Shown: positions 38,488-47,001 of the stretch, piece by piece
How positions within the stretch are numbered: the stretch's first letter is position 1
Layout of the letters: the number at the start of each line of letters is the position of its first letter
From: Kribbella sp. VKM Ac-2568
GTDB lineage: Bacteria; Actinomycetota; Actinomycetes; Propionibacteriales; Kribbellaceae
Length of the DNA stretch: 64,000 nt
Reading direction: 5' to 3'
NCBI RefSeq assembly: GCF_004345365.1
Contig: NZ_SLVF01000008.1
Location: forward strand, 419,778 to 483,777
Position numbers and translations under genes: made by a program
Notes under the pieces: model-generated
The model's input: only the letters and a program-made list of their open reading frames with translations
Databases searched by the model: none
What the model was told of the DNA's origin: nothing

Positions 38488-39252
38488 TTATCGCAGATCT
38501 TCGGACAGTGCCTTGCCGGCCTGGGTGAGCAAGGGGACCGCGCGCTCCACCAGTTCCTCGGTCATGCGGCCGGCGGGACCCGAGATCGACATCGCCAGCC
38601 GGGACGGTACGTCGGGCACCGCCACCGCGACGCAGCGGACGCCGACCTCCTGCTCGCCCTCGTCGGTGGCGTAACCCTGTTCCTGGGTGGCGCGCACCTG
38701 GGCCATGAAGGCGTCCGGGTCGGTGATGGTGTTCTCGGTGTGCTTCGGCATGCCCGTGCGCTGCAGCAGTTCGCGCACCTCGGCTTCCCGCAGTTGGGAG
38801 AAGATCGCCTTGCCCACGGCTGTGCAGTGGGGGAGCACCCGACGCCCGACCTCGGTGAACATCCGCATCGAGTGACGGGAGGGGACCTGCGCGAGGTACA
38901 CGATCTGGTCGCCGTCGAGCATCGCCATGTTGGCCGATTCGCCGAGCTCGTCGACCAGCCGGGCCAGGTGGGGGCGAGCCCACACGCTCAGCATGTCGGA
39001 GGAGCTCTCGCCGAGCCGGATCAGCTTGGGGCCGAGGACATACTGCCGGGACGGTTCCTGGCGCAGGTAGCCGAGGTCGACGAGCGTGCGGACGAGTCGA
39101 TGGATCGTCGGCAGCGGTAGACCTGAGGCGGCGGCCAGCTGGGACAGGCCCATCATGCCGCCCGCGTCGGCCATCGTCTCGAGCAGCCCGAAGGCCCGCC
39201 CGATGGACTGGACGCTGCCGGAGCGGCCCTTGCCGCTGTTCTCTTCCGCCAC
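38488..39252 (-). CDS. IclR-family transcriptional regulator (AllR-like)
   Basis: This 254-residue protein has an N-terminal winged helix-turn-helix (about residues 14-75; QSIGRAFGLLETMADAGG and LSQLAAASGLPLPTIHRLVR) and a C-terminal effector-binding GAF-like domain (about 90-245; LPHCTAVGKAIFSQL). IclR proteins of this type control allantoin and glyoxylate use, responding to glyoxylate or allantoin-derived ligands. GTG 39252 has GAGG five bases upstream. A TTCCG-N5-CGGAA palindrome lies 24 bases before the start, and related sites precede other genes of the purine cluster. It is divergent from the DUF6986 aldolase-like gene. Confidence 0.88.
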   Translation of the reverse strand: MAEENSGKGRSGSVQSIGRAFGLLETMADAGGMMGLSQLAAASGLPLPTIHRLVRTLVDLGYLRQEPSRQYVLGPKLIRLGESSSDMLSVWARPHLARLVDELGESANMAMLDGDQIVYLAQVPSRHSMRMFTEVGRRVLPHCTAVGKAIFSQLREAEVRELLQRTGMPKHTENTITDPDAFMAQVRATQEQGYATDEGEQEVGVRCVAVAVPDVPSRLAMSISGPAGRMTEELVERAVPLLTQAGKALSEDLR

Positions 39253-39275
39253 TGGGGCCTCACTCTGCTCAGTAC

Positions 39276-39290
39276 TTCCGGATGACGGAA
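39276..39290. promoter_or_regulatory. TTCCG-N5-CGGAA palindrome (IclR-type operator) before the IclR gene
   Basis: TTCCGGATGACGGAA has perfect arms; outer flanking bases extend them to ACTTCCG/CGGAAGT. It lies in the promoter region of the iclR-type gene and probably mediates autoregulation. Confidence 0.6.
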
Positions 39291-39349
39291 GTTTAGCGCC
39301 AGATCCCGGAATAGGACGCCGTTGCCACTTCCGCAGAGTAGATATTAGT

Positions 39350-39364
39350 ATCCGCAATACGAAA
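39350..39364. promoter_or_regulatory. Degenerate IclR-type operator before the DUF6986 gene
   Basis: ATCCGCAATACGAAA matches 12 of 15 positions of TTCCGCAATGCGGAA, the site found before hyi. A further left half-site TTCCGCA occurs at 39329-39335. It lies 22 bases before the start codon. Confidence 0.45.
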
Positions 39365-39386
39365 TCTGAAGAAGGTAGGTTCGGTC

Positions 39387-40643
39387 ATGAGTGAGCTCGA
39401 CGCTCTCGTCGATGAGTTGGATCGGCGGTTGGCCGATGCCGACGCGGCGCTGGCCGCGTACTACCCGGGCGATCGCGGCGTCCGGCAACCCGTCCACACT
39501 GTCTACGTTCCAGCCGACCAGTACGACGCCGGGACGGTGCGCGGGTGGGCCGAGGAGGCCAAGGCCGCGCTCGGTCGGCACGGTGGGTCGGCGGCGGAAC
39601 TGGCTGATGCGCTGGAGTTGCCGGCCGGCCTGGCGGTCGAGGTGTATGAGCGGGTTCGCGCCAAGCTTGATCGCGAGCCGATCGAGGACCTGCGCATCGA
39701 CTTCGAGGACGGCTACGGAACCAGGCCTGACGAGCAGGAGGACGCGGCTGCGGTCGACGCCGCCCGTTCGCTGGCGGAGACCGTCAAGGCCGGCGCGGCC
39801 CCGCCATACCACGGCCTTCGGATCAAGTCCCTGGAGGCGCCGACCCGCCGTCGCGGCGTCCGCACGCTCGACCTCTTCGTCCGCGAATTGGCCGGCGCCG
39901 GGGCGCTCACGGATGGATTCGTGATCACGCTCGCGAAGGTGACCTCGGTCGAGCAGGTCGAGGCGATGATGCTCGTGCTGTCCGCGACCGAGCAGGCTCA
40001 TGCGCTGCCCGCGGGGTCGCTGAAGTTCGAGATCCAGATCGAGACGCCTCAGGCGATCCTCGGCGCCGATGGCACCGCGCTCGTGGCCCGGATGATCAGG
40101 GCCGGAGCGGGGCGCGTCACCGGTCTGCACTACGGGACCTACGACTACTCGGCCTCGCTGGGCGTCGCCGCGGCGTACCAGAGCATGGATCACCCCGTCG
40201 CCGATCACGCCAAGGACGTGATGCAGCTGGCTGCCGCAGGCACGGGAGTGTTCGTCTCCGACGGCTCCACCAACGTTTTGCCGATCGGCGAGCGCGAGGC
40301 CGTGCACGCAGCCTGGCGGCTCCACCTGCGGCTGGTACGGCGTTCGCTTGCCCGCGGCATCTACCAGGGCTGGGACATGCACCCGGCCCAGCTGCCGAGC
40401 CGGTTCGTCGCGACGTACCTGTTCTACCGCGAGGGTCTGGAGTCCGCGGCCGCTCGGTTGCGCGCCTACGTGGGCGAGGGGGAGTCGGGCTACCTCGACG
40501 AGCCTGCGACAGCTGCCGCCCTGGCCGGCTACGTGCTGCGTGGTCTGGAGTGTGGTGCCGTCGAGATGTCCGAGGTCGACAAGCTGATCGGCGTGGATGC
40601 CGCCGGACTGACGAAGTTGGCCCGCCGCCCGCTGCGGTCGTGA
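39387..40643 (+). CDS. DUF6986 aldolase/citrate-lyase-like protein
   Basis: This 418-residue protein resembles the HpcH/HpaI and CitE TIM-barrel enzymes. It has a metal-site segment DLRIDFEDGYG near residue 110, FEIQIETPQAILG near 215 (a Glu ligand), a motif GRVTGLHYGTYDYSASLG near 245, and QGWDMHPAQLPSR near 330. Family members cleave or form bonds to glyoxylate, acetyl-CoA or pyruvate. Such genes sit with allantoin and glyoxylate genes in actinobacteria, so condensation or cleavage involving glyoxylate is a reasonable idea; no reaction is established here. ATG 39387 has GAAGGTAGG seven bases upstream. It is divergent from the IclR gene. Confidence 0.75.
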   Translation: MSELDALVDELDRRLADADAALAAYYPGDRGVRQPVHTVYVPADQYDAGTVRGWAEEAKAALGRHGGSAAELADALELPAGLAVEVYERVRAKLDREPIEDLRIDFEDGYGTRPDEQEDAAAVDAARSLAETVKAGAAPPYHGLRIKSLEAPTRRRGVRTLDLFVRELAGAGALTDGFVITLAKVTSVEQVEAMMLVLSATEQAHALPAGSLKFEIQIETPQAILGADGTALVARMIRAGAGRVTGLHYGTYDYSASLGVAAAYQSMDHPVADHAKDVMQLAAAGTGVFVSDGSTNVLPIGEREAVHAAWRLHLRLVRRSLARGIYQGWDMHPAQLPSRFVATYLFYREGLESAAARLRAYVGEGESGYLDEPATAAALAGYVLRGLECGAVEMSEVDKLIGVDAAGLTKLARRPLRS

Positions 40644-40663
40644 CCGTTCCCGGTGGAGACAGC

Positions 40664-40675
40664 TAGCCTCGCGAC
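40664..40675 (+). promoter_or_regulatory. Leaderless promoter (-10 element) of the thiamine-binding-protein gene
   Basis: TAGCCT (40664-40669) lies six bases before ATG 40676, and no ribosome-binding site is present. It implies that the small pair of genes here is transcribed separately from the aldolase-like gene. Confidence 0.55.
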
Positions 40676-40915
40676 ATGCGACTGGTAGCGGAATTCACGA
40701 CGGAGCCCTTCGAGGTCGAGGGGCAGCCGCCCGCCCACGCCACTGAGGCGCTCCGCGTGGCCGAGGAGGCCGGCCTGGAGTGCGACTTCGGGCCGTTGGG
40801 CACCCTGGTGCGCGGTGAGCAGGAGCTGTTGCTGCCGGCACTGACGGGGGTGTTGGAGACCGCGTTCGCACACGGCGCCAGTCGAGTGACCTTGCAGGTG
40901 CGCAGCGATGGCTGA
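40676..40915 (+). CDS. MTH1187/YkoF-like thiamine-binding family protein
   Basis: This 79-residue protein is a complete single domain of the DUF77 (thiamine-binding protein) type. It has a leading strand MRLVAEFTTEPFEVEG, a helix HATEALRVAEEAGLECDFGP, the G-x-L-V/T-x-G-E turn and a last strand GASRVTLQV. Relatives form tetramers that bind thiamine or its pyrimidine. Its stop overlaps the next gene start by eight bases, so it is probably translationally coupled to a helix-turn-helix protein and may give that regulator ligand information. Why it sits in a purine cluster is unclear. Confidence 0.75.
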   Translation: MRLVAEFTTEPFEVEGQPPAHATEALRVAEEAGLECDFGPLGTLVRGEQELLLPALTGVLETAFAHGASRVTLQVRSDG

Positions 40916-41285
40916 GCCCGCGCATCCGCTCGTCGTGGCGATCTCGCCGCTGGTGGAGCGCCTGAACGCCGAACTGGTGGCTCCGGACGACGCGCGCGCC
41001 GACGACGTACCGCTGGTCTGGGAAGGGAAGGTGGTCGCCGCCGTCCGCCTTCCCCGCAAGGCTCCGGCCGGCGGCGAGGGTGGCGTGACCGCGCTGCTCG
41101 AGGAGGTCGCCGACGAGCTCGGTGGGCCGTTGCGCGAGTTGGCGCGTAATGACAAGCAGCGGGCGGTGCTGCTGCTCGAGGCCAAGGGTGCGTTCGACTA
41201 CCGCAAGTCGGCGGAGATCGTGGCCGAGGCGCTCGGTGTCACCAGGTTCACCGTCTACAACTATCTCAACCGGGCTCGCGACTGA
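40908..41285 (+). CDS. Helix-turn-helix protein (DauR/YheO C-terminal type)
   Basis: This 125-residue protein ends in a helix-turn-helix like the C-terminal domain of DauR/YheO regulators (residues about 80-122: RAVLLLEAKGAFDYRKSAEI, then VAEALGVTRFTVYNYLNRAR). The N-terminal PAS-like domain of those regulators is replaced by a short segment of about 70 residues. It overlaps the thiamine-binding-family gene and probably acts with it. The targets may be the adjacent uraD operon, which begins 115 bases downstream on the same strand. Confidence 0.7.
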   Translation: MAEPAHPLVVAISPLVERLNAELVAPDDARADDVPLVWEGKVVAAVRLPRKAPAGGEGGVTALLEEVADELGGPLRELARNDKQRAVLLLEAKGAFDYRKSAEIVAEALGVTRFTVYNYLNRARD

Positions 41286-41352
41286 CGCCGGCTCTGGCGC
41301 CGCCCGGCAAAATTCAACAAACTGTTGACGGAGCGCCAGGCCCATGCCACCC

Positions 41353-41367
41353 TCTCGTCATACGGAA
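41353..41367. promoter_or_regulatory. Partial IclR-type site before uraD
   Basis: TCTCG-TCATA-CGGAA has a full right arm and a partial left arm of the TTCCG-N5-CGGAA pattern. It lies 33 bases before the uraD start. Beside it are GAAAT-TCG-ATTTC (41365-41377) and, farther up, TCAACA-AAC-TGTTGA (41314-41328). Confidence 0.35.
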
Positions 41368-41399
41368 ATTCGATTTCGGGATTCGAGAAGGTGTGATCC

Positions 41400-41921
41400 G
41401 TGGATCTGCAGGAGTTCAACTCCGCTCCGGCCGACCGGCTGCATCCGTTGCTGGCGGCCTGCTGCGACGTCCCCCGCTGGGTCGACGGCATCCTCGCCGG
41501 ACGCCCGTACGGCGACGTCGTGGCGCTGACCCAGGCCGCGGACCGGGCTGCGAGAGATCTCGGCGACGATGAGGTCGACCGAGCACTGGCAGCCCACCCG
41601 CGCATCGGGGACCGGCCGGAAGGTACCGGTACCGAGGCCGCCTGGTCGCGCAACGAGCAGGCGGGGGTCGGCGACGACTCCGAGACTCGCGCGGCACTGG
41701 CGGCGGGCAATCGCGAGTACGAGCAGCGTTTCGGCCGGGTCTTCCTGATCTGCGCCACTGGCCTGTCGGCCCAGGAGATGCTCGCCGGCCTGCGCGAACG
41801 GCTCACCCATGACGAGGTCACCGAGGCCGCCGTAGTACGCGACGAACTGCGCAAGATCGCCTTGCTCCGGCTCACGAAAGTCGTCGATCAGGAGATGGCC
41901 GACAAGGAGGCCCGGGCATGA
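41400..41921 (+). CDS. uraD: OHCU decarboxylase
   Basis: This 173-residue enzyme decarboxylates 2-oxo-4-hydroxy-4-carboxy-5-ureidoimidazoline to S-allantoin, the third step from urate. The catalytic residues known from the family are intact: His66 in AAHPRIGD and Glu86 in SRNEQAGV; a late Arg in LLRLTKVV is also conserved. GTG 41400 has GAAGG upstream. Its stop overlaps the start of the HIU hydrolase gene in ATGA, so the two are co-translated, followed by urate oxidase. The window also contains a second UraD-like domain fused to a permease, which lacks these residues. Confidence 0.93.
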   Translation: MDLQEFNSAPADRLHPLLAACCDVPRWVDGILAGRPYGDVVALTQAADRAARDLGDDEVDRALAAHPRIGDRPEGTGTEAAWSRNEQAGVGDDSETRAALAAGNREYEQRFGRVFLICATGLSAQEMLAGLRERLTHDEVTEAAVVRDELRKIALLRLTKVVDQEMADKEARA

Positions 41922-42247
41922 GCAGCGTCACCACGCACGTCCTCGACACCGGTCTCGGGCTGCCCGCTCGCGGTGTCCCGGTCCGGCTATCGCGGATCAC
42001 GGCCGACCAGACCGTCCTCCTCACGGAGGGCGCCACGGACGACGACGGCCGGATCACCGGGTGGGAGCCGGGACTCGAGCCCGGCACCTACCAGCTCCGC
42101 TTCGACGTCGCCGCCTACGCGAGTACGTCCGGCCAGAGCATCTTCTTCCCCGAGGTCACCGTGACCTTCACGATCACCGACGAGCGGCACTACCACGTTC
42201 CACTGCTGCTCAGCCCGTTCGCCTTTTCCACCTACCGAGGGAGCTGA
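41918..42247 (+). CDS. uraH: 5-hydroxyisourate hydrolase (transthyretin-like)
   Basis: This 109-residue protein hydrolyses 5-hydroxyisourate, the product of urate oxidase, to OHCU. It has the N-terminal VTTHVLDTGLGLPARGVPV with the catalytic His, the central Arg strand and the diagnostic C-terminal tetrapeptide YRGS. Its start overlaps the uraD stop by four bases, and urate oxidase begins four bases after its own stop. The three genes therefore encode the complete urate-to-allantoin conversion. Confidence 0.95.
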   Translation: MSSVTTHVLDTGLGLPARGVPVRLSRITADQTVLLTEGATDDDGRITGWEPGLEPGTYQLRFDVAAYASTSGQSIFFPEVTVTFTITDERHYHVPLLLSPFAFSTYRGS

Positions 42248-42251
42248 TCCC

Positions 42252-43157
42252 ATGGCGATCCACCTGGGAGCCAATCAGTACGGCAAGGCCGAGAGCCGGG
42301 TCGTCCGCATCTACCGCGACACACCCCGCCACCAGATCCGCGACCTGAACGTCTCGTCCGCCCTGCGGGGACGGTTCGAGGACGCGCACACGACCGGGGA
42401 CCAGCGCGACGTGCTGCCCACCGACACCCAGAAGAACACCGCGTTCGCCTTCGCCAAGGAGAAGGGCATCGGCGCGATCGAGGACTTCGCGCTGACGCTG
42501 GGCGGTCACTTCATCGACTCCGCCCCGGCCGCCGACGGCGCGCGGATCGAGATCGAGGAGTATCCGTGGGAGCGGATCAGCGTCGACGGCGCGGGCCACG
42601 ACCACGCCTTCGTCCGGGCCGGCAGCGGCATCCGGACGACGGTCGTCAACGTCGACGGCCGCGGCGCCGAGCGCAACGCGCACGTCGTCTCCGGCGTCCA
42701 CGACCTCACTCTGCTCAAGTCCACCGGTTCGGAGTTCCACGGCTTCCTCAAGGACAAGTACACGACGCTGCCGGAGACGGACGACCGCGTGCTCGCGACC
42801 TCCCTAGTCGCCCGCTGGCGCTACGACCACACCGAGGTCGACTGGGACAAGTCGTACGACGAGATCAAAGGCCTGCTGCTCGAGCAGTTCGCTCGGATCC
42901 ACAGCTACGCGCTGCAGCAGACGCTGTACGGGATGGGCGAGGCGGTGCTCCAGCAGCACCCCGAGGTCGCGGAGATCAAGTTCTCGGCGCCGAACAAGCA
43001 CCACTTCCTGGTGGACCTGAGCCCCTTCGGCGTGGAGAACCCAGGCGAGGTGTTCATCGCCGCGGACCGGCCGTACGGGCTCATCGAGGCGACCGTTGTC
43101 CGTGACGACGCCAGCGAGCCGGGCAGCGCGTGGCACGGCGTCCCGGGCTTCTGCTGA
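42252..43157 (+). CDS. uox: Urate oxidase (uricase)
   Basis: This 301-residue, cofactor-free oxidase converts urate and O2 to 5-hydroxyisourate. It consists of two T-fold repeats. Visible active-site segments are YGKAESRVVRI near the start, LLKSTGSEFHGFLKDKYTTL and LATSLVARWRY with the conserved Phe and Arg, and PNKHHFLVDLSPFG with the Asn/His pair of the second repeat. No peroxisomal signal applies in bacteria. ATG 42252 follows GAGGGAG. A strong hairpin lies directly downstream, ending the uraD-uraH-uox unit. Confidence 0.96.
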   Translation: MAIHLGANQYGKAESRVVRIYRDTPRHQIRDLNVSSALRGRFEDAHTTGDQRDVLPTDTQKNTAFAFAKEKGIGAIEDFALTLGGHFIDSAPAADGARIEIEEYPWERISVDGAGHDHAFVRAGSGIRTTVVNVDGRGAERNAHVVSGVHDLTLLKSTGSEFHGFLKDKYTTLPETDDRVLATSLVARWRYDHTEVDWDKSYDEIKGLLLEQFARIHSYALQQTLYGMGEAVLQQHPEVAEIKFSAPNKHHFLVDLSPFGVENPGEVFIAADRPYGLIEATVVRDDASEPGSAWHGVPGFC

Positions 43158-43163
43158 CACGGG

Positions 43164-43194
43164 GTGTGTCTGCCGTGTCGCGCGGCAGGCACAC
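43164..43194 (+). terminator. Hairpin after the urate oxidase gene
   Basis: GTGTGTCTGCCG-TGTCGCG-CGGCAGGCACAC gives a 12-bp stem with one wobble position, starting seven bases after the stop codon. There is no T run. Confidence 0.65.
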
Positions 43195-43339
43195 GCTAGG
43201 AGGAACCTCCAACCCGCAGTGCCCTCGAGGGCCGAAGTTTCGTGTCTCCTGCCGGTTACGGCTCATCGCCCGGCGGAGTTGACTGACCTCACTGAGGTGG
43301 CACCGGCCGCCTTCCCGTGAGGAGCAGGAAAGTGGTCCG

Positions 43340-44701
43340 ATGAGCGCAGCCCCTATCGTGATCGACGGAGCGGCTGTGGTCACGCTCGACCGGGAGCGCC
43401 GCGAGCTGGCCACCGGGCATGTCGTTGCTGACGGCAACCGGATCGTCGCGGTCGGTGCCGGACCCGCACCGCGGTACGACGGAGCGCGGGTGATCGACGG
43501 GCGTGGATGTCTGCTCACGCCCGGCTTCGTCAACACCCACGAGCATCTGTTCCAGTGGGCGACCCGTGGGCTCGCTACCGACTCCACACTGTTCGGCTGG
43601 CTGACCACGCTCTACCCGGTGTGGGCGGGGATCGACGAGGAGTCCGTTCACGTTGCCGCGCAGGCCGCGCTGGCTCAGCTGGCCCGCACCGGCTGTACCA
43701 CCGCGGCCGATCACCACTACCTCTTCCCGCGGTCGGCCAAGGACCTGCTCGGAGCGGAGATCCTCGCCGCCGCGGAGGTGGGACTGCGGTTCCACCCCGC
43801 GCGCGGCTCGATGGATCTCAGCGAGAAGGACGGCGGACTGCCGCCGGACTCGGTGGTCGAGGACTGCGACGAGATCCTGGCCGCGACCGAGGCCGCGATC
43901 GACCGCTGGCACGATCCGGGTCCCGGGTCGATGCTGCGGATCGTGGTCGGGCCCTGCTCGCCGTTCACCGTCACCGGCGAACTGATGCAGGAGGCCGCCG
44001 AGCTGGCCCGCCGCAAGGGCGTCCGGCTGCACACGCACCTGGCCGAGACCACCGACGAGGCCGATTGGTGCCACGAGAAGTTCGACTGCACCCCGTTGGA
44101 GTACGCCGCGCGCCTCGGCTGGACCGGTCCGGACGTGTGGTTCGCGCACGGCATCCACTTCGACGACGCGGAGATCAAGCAGCTGGGCCAGACGGCCACC
44201 GGTGTCGCGCACTGCCCGAGCTCCAACGCTCGCCTCGGCGCCGGGATCGCGCGCGTCGCCGACCTCCGGGCGGCCGGTAGTCCGGTCGGCCTCGGTGTGG
44301 ACGGTGCCGCCAGCAACGAAGCCGGCAGCCTGGTCGAAGAGCTGCGCCATGCCTTGCTCTTCGCCCGTGCCCGGGGTGGTCCGCGGGCGCTCGATGTCCG
44401 TGCCGCGCTGGAGATGGCGACGCTCGACGGCGCCCGCATCCTGGGTCGTGACGACGAGATCGGCTCGGTGGAAGTGGGCAAACTCGCCGACCTGGCGCTC
44501 TGGCGAATCGACACCCTCGCGCACGCCGGCATCGCCGACCCAGTAGCCGCCCTGGTCCTCGGCACCCCACCGCCGCTGGAACTCCTCCTCGTGAACGGAC
44601 GCCCGGTGGTCGAGCACGACACCGTCATCACCATCGACGAGCTCACCTTGGCCAAGCAGGTGGCAAAGGTCCAGCACAACCTCCTCGCCAAGGCCGGCTG
44701 A
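43340..44701 (+). CDS. 8-oxoguanine deaminase (amidohydrolase)
   Basis: This 453-residue metal-dependent amidohydrolase best fits the 8-oxoguanine deaminase group, which converts 8-oxoguanine to urate and ammonia. Metal ligands lie in FVNTHEHLFQW, RLHTHLAETTDE, FAHGIHFDD and GLGVDGAASNEAGS. A specific guanine deaminase of a different subgroup is encoded next door, which favours a distinct substrate here. Its product urate would go straight to the upstream uricase. The 182-base gap before it holds the uricase hairpin and a 6-base-arm palindrome ACCTCA-C-TGAGGT at 43286-43298, so it probably has its own promoter. Confidence 0.85.
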   Translation: MSAAPIVIDGAAVVTLDRERRELATGHVVADGNRIVAVGAGPAPRYDGARVIDGRGCLLTPGFVNTHEHLFQWATRGLATDSTLFGWLTTLYPVWAGIDEESVHVAAQAALAQLARTGCTTAADHHYLFPRSAKDLLGAEILAAAEVGLRFHPARGSMDLSEKDGGLPPDSVVEDCDEILAATEAAIDRWHDPGPGSMLRIVVGPCSPFTVTGELMQEAAELARRKGVRLHTHLAETTDEADWCHEKFDCTPLEYAARLGWTGPDVWFAHGIHFDDAEIKQLGQTATGVAHCPSSNARLGAGIARVADLRAAGSPVGLGVDGAASNEAGSLVEELRHALLFARARGGPRALDVRAALEMATLDGARILGRDDEIGSVEVGKLADLALWRIDTLAHAGIADPVAALVLGTPPPLELLLVNGRPVVEHDTVITIDELTLAKQVAKVQHNLLAKAG

Positions 44702-44702
44702 C

Positions 44703-44720
44703 ACCCGCTCGCAAGCGGGT
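44703..44720. terminator. Hairpin between converging deaminase genes
   Basis: ACCCGCT-CGCA-AGCGGGT is a perfect 7-bp stem right after the 8-oxoguanine deaminase stop, followed by TTCT. A second, weaker stem (CTGGCG/CGCCAG) lies 10-35 bases further on and may serve the converging guaD gene. Confidence 0.6.
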
Positions 44721-44833
44721 TCTACGGCCACTGGCGGCTTGTAGGGCGCCAGCGGTCGGACACCCCGCCATCGGACGCCCGCGCTGTCCGCCGGGGAAGT
44801 TGCGTGCGGGTGTGGTTGCGCGCTTCAGGCGGG

Positions 44834-46152
44834 TCAGCCGGCGGAGGCCTGGTGGGTCGGGCTGCTCGAGGATTCATCGTGCAGGAGTTGGCCGTCGATC
44901 CAGACGGCGCGGACGTCGGCGGGGGTGCCTAGGGTGAAGATGCGGGCCAGGACCTCCTCGGCGTCGGCGGCGTGGGCGACTCCGACGGCCAGGGGTGAGC
45001 CGTCGGCTGGGCGTAGTAGCTGGGCGTCGAAGCGCTTGCCGACGCTCAGGTCGCCGACCTCGGAGCTCAGGCCGAGCGCCTCGGCGCCCGCTGTCGTTGC
45101 CAGGTGCAACAGGTGGGCGGCAGTGAGCGAACACCCCTGGTCGCCGAGCAACTGCTGGGCGAAGTACGCCTGCAGTCCTTCCTTCAGCAACGAGAAGCCC
45201 GTGCCGGCGCCGACGTCCGAGCCGAGGGCGACGCGTACGCCGGCTTGGAGGTGTCGTTCCAATGGGAACAGGCCGCTGCCCAGGGCGGCGTTGCTCGTCG
45301 GACAGTGGGCAACCGATGCACTGCTTTCGGCGAGCACCTTCAGCTCCACGTCGGTCGGGTGGACGTTGTGGGCGAGCACGCTCCGGCGGTCGACCAGCCC
45401 ATGTCGGTCGTACGTCGACACGTAGTCGCTCCCGCCGAAGAGCTCGGCCACAGTCGCGATCTCCGCCTCGTTCTCATTGAGGTGCGAGGTGAACAACGCA
45501 CCCGGGACCTCTTCGAGCACAGTGCGGCAGGCCGCGAGCATGTCGTCTGTGCAGGACAGGGAGAAGCGCGGCGTCACGGCGTACCGGTTGCGGCCGACGC
45601 CGTGCCACTTCTCTGCCAGGGCCAGCGATTCCGTGTACGCCCGCGCCGGGGTGGTGAGTAGCTCCGGCCGCAGCAGGCGGTCGCTCACGACCAACCCGCT
45701 GGTGATCCGCAGTCCGACCCGGGATGCCGCGGTGAACAGCAGGTCCACCGCGTCGGAGTAATGGGCACCGAAGACGAGCGCGCTCGTAGTGCCAGCCGCC
45801 GCGAGGCCACGGACGAATTCGGTAGCGACCCCCGTGGCGTAGCCGACGTCGGCCATCCGGGCCTCCTCGGGCAGCGCGTACTTGTCGAGCCACTCCAACA
45901 GAGGCAGACCCAGCCCACCGACTGCCCGGATCTGCGGGAAGTGGACATGTGTGTCCACGAACCCGGGGAGCACCAGGCCACCCGTGAGGTCCACGGTTTC
46001 CTCGGCGGGATGTGCGCTACGGATGTCCGACGCGTTGCCGCGAGCAACGATCATGCCGTCCTGGACCAGTACTGCGGAGTCGGTGGCGACCCGCAGATTG
46101 CCGCCGGTGAACGGGTTGTCCGGAGTGTCGAGGAACGTGCCTCGGAAGATCG

Positions 46153-46156
<4 letters not shown>
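44834..46156 (-). CDS. guaD: Guanine deaminase
   Basis: This 440-residue zinc amidohydrolase converts guanine to xanthine. Metal and substrate motifs are LPGFVDTHVHFPQ, FTSHLNENEAEI, VLAHNVHPTD and VALGSDVGAGTGFSLLKE, as in classic guanine deaminases. It is the last gene of the five-gene minus-strand operon and starts within the xdhC stop (ATGA overlap). Its product is the substrate of the xanthine dehydrogenase encoded by the preceding genes. Confidence 0.94.
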
Positions 46157-46997
<841 letters not shown>

Positions 46998-47001
<4 letters not shown>

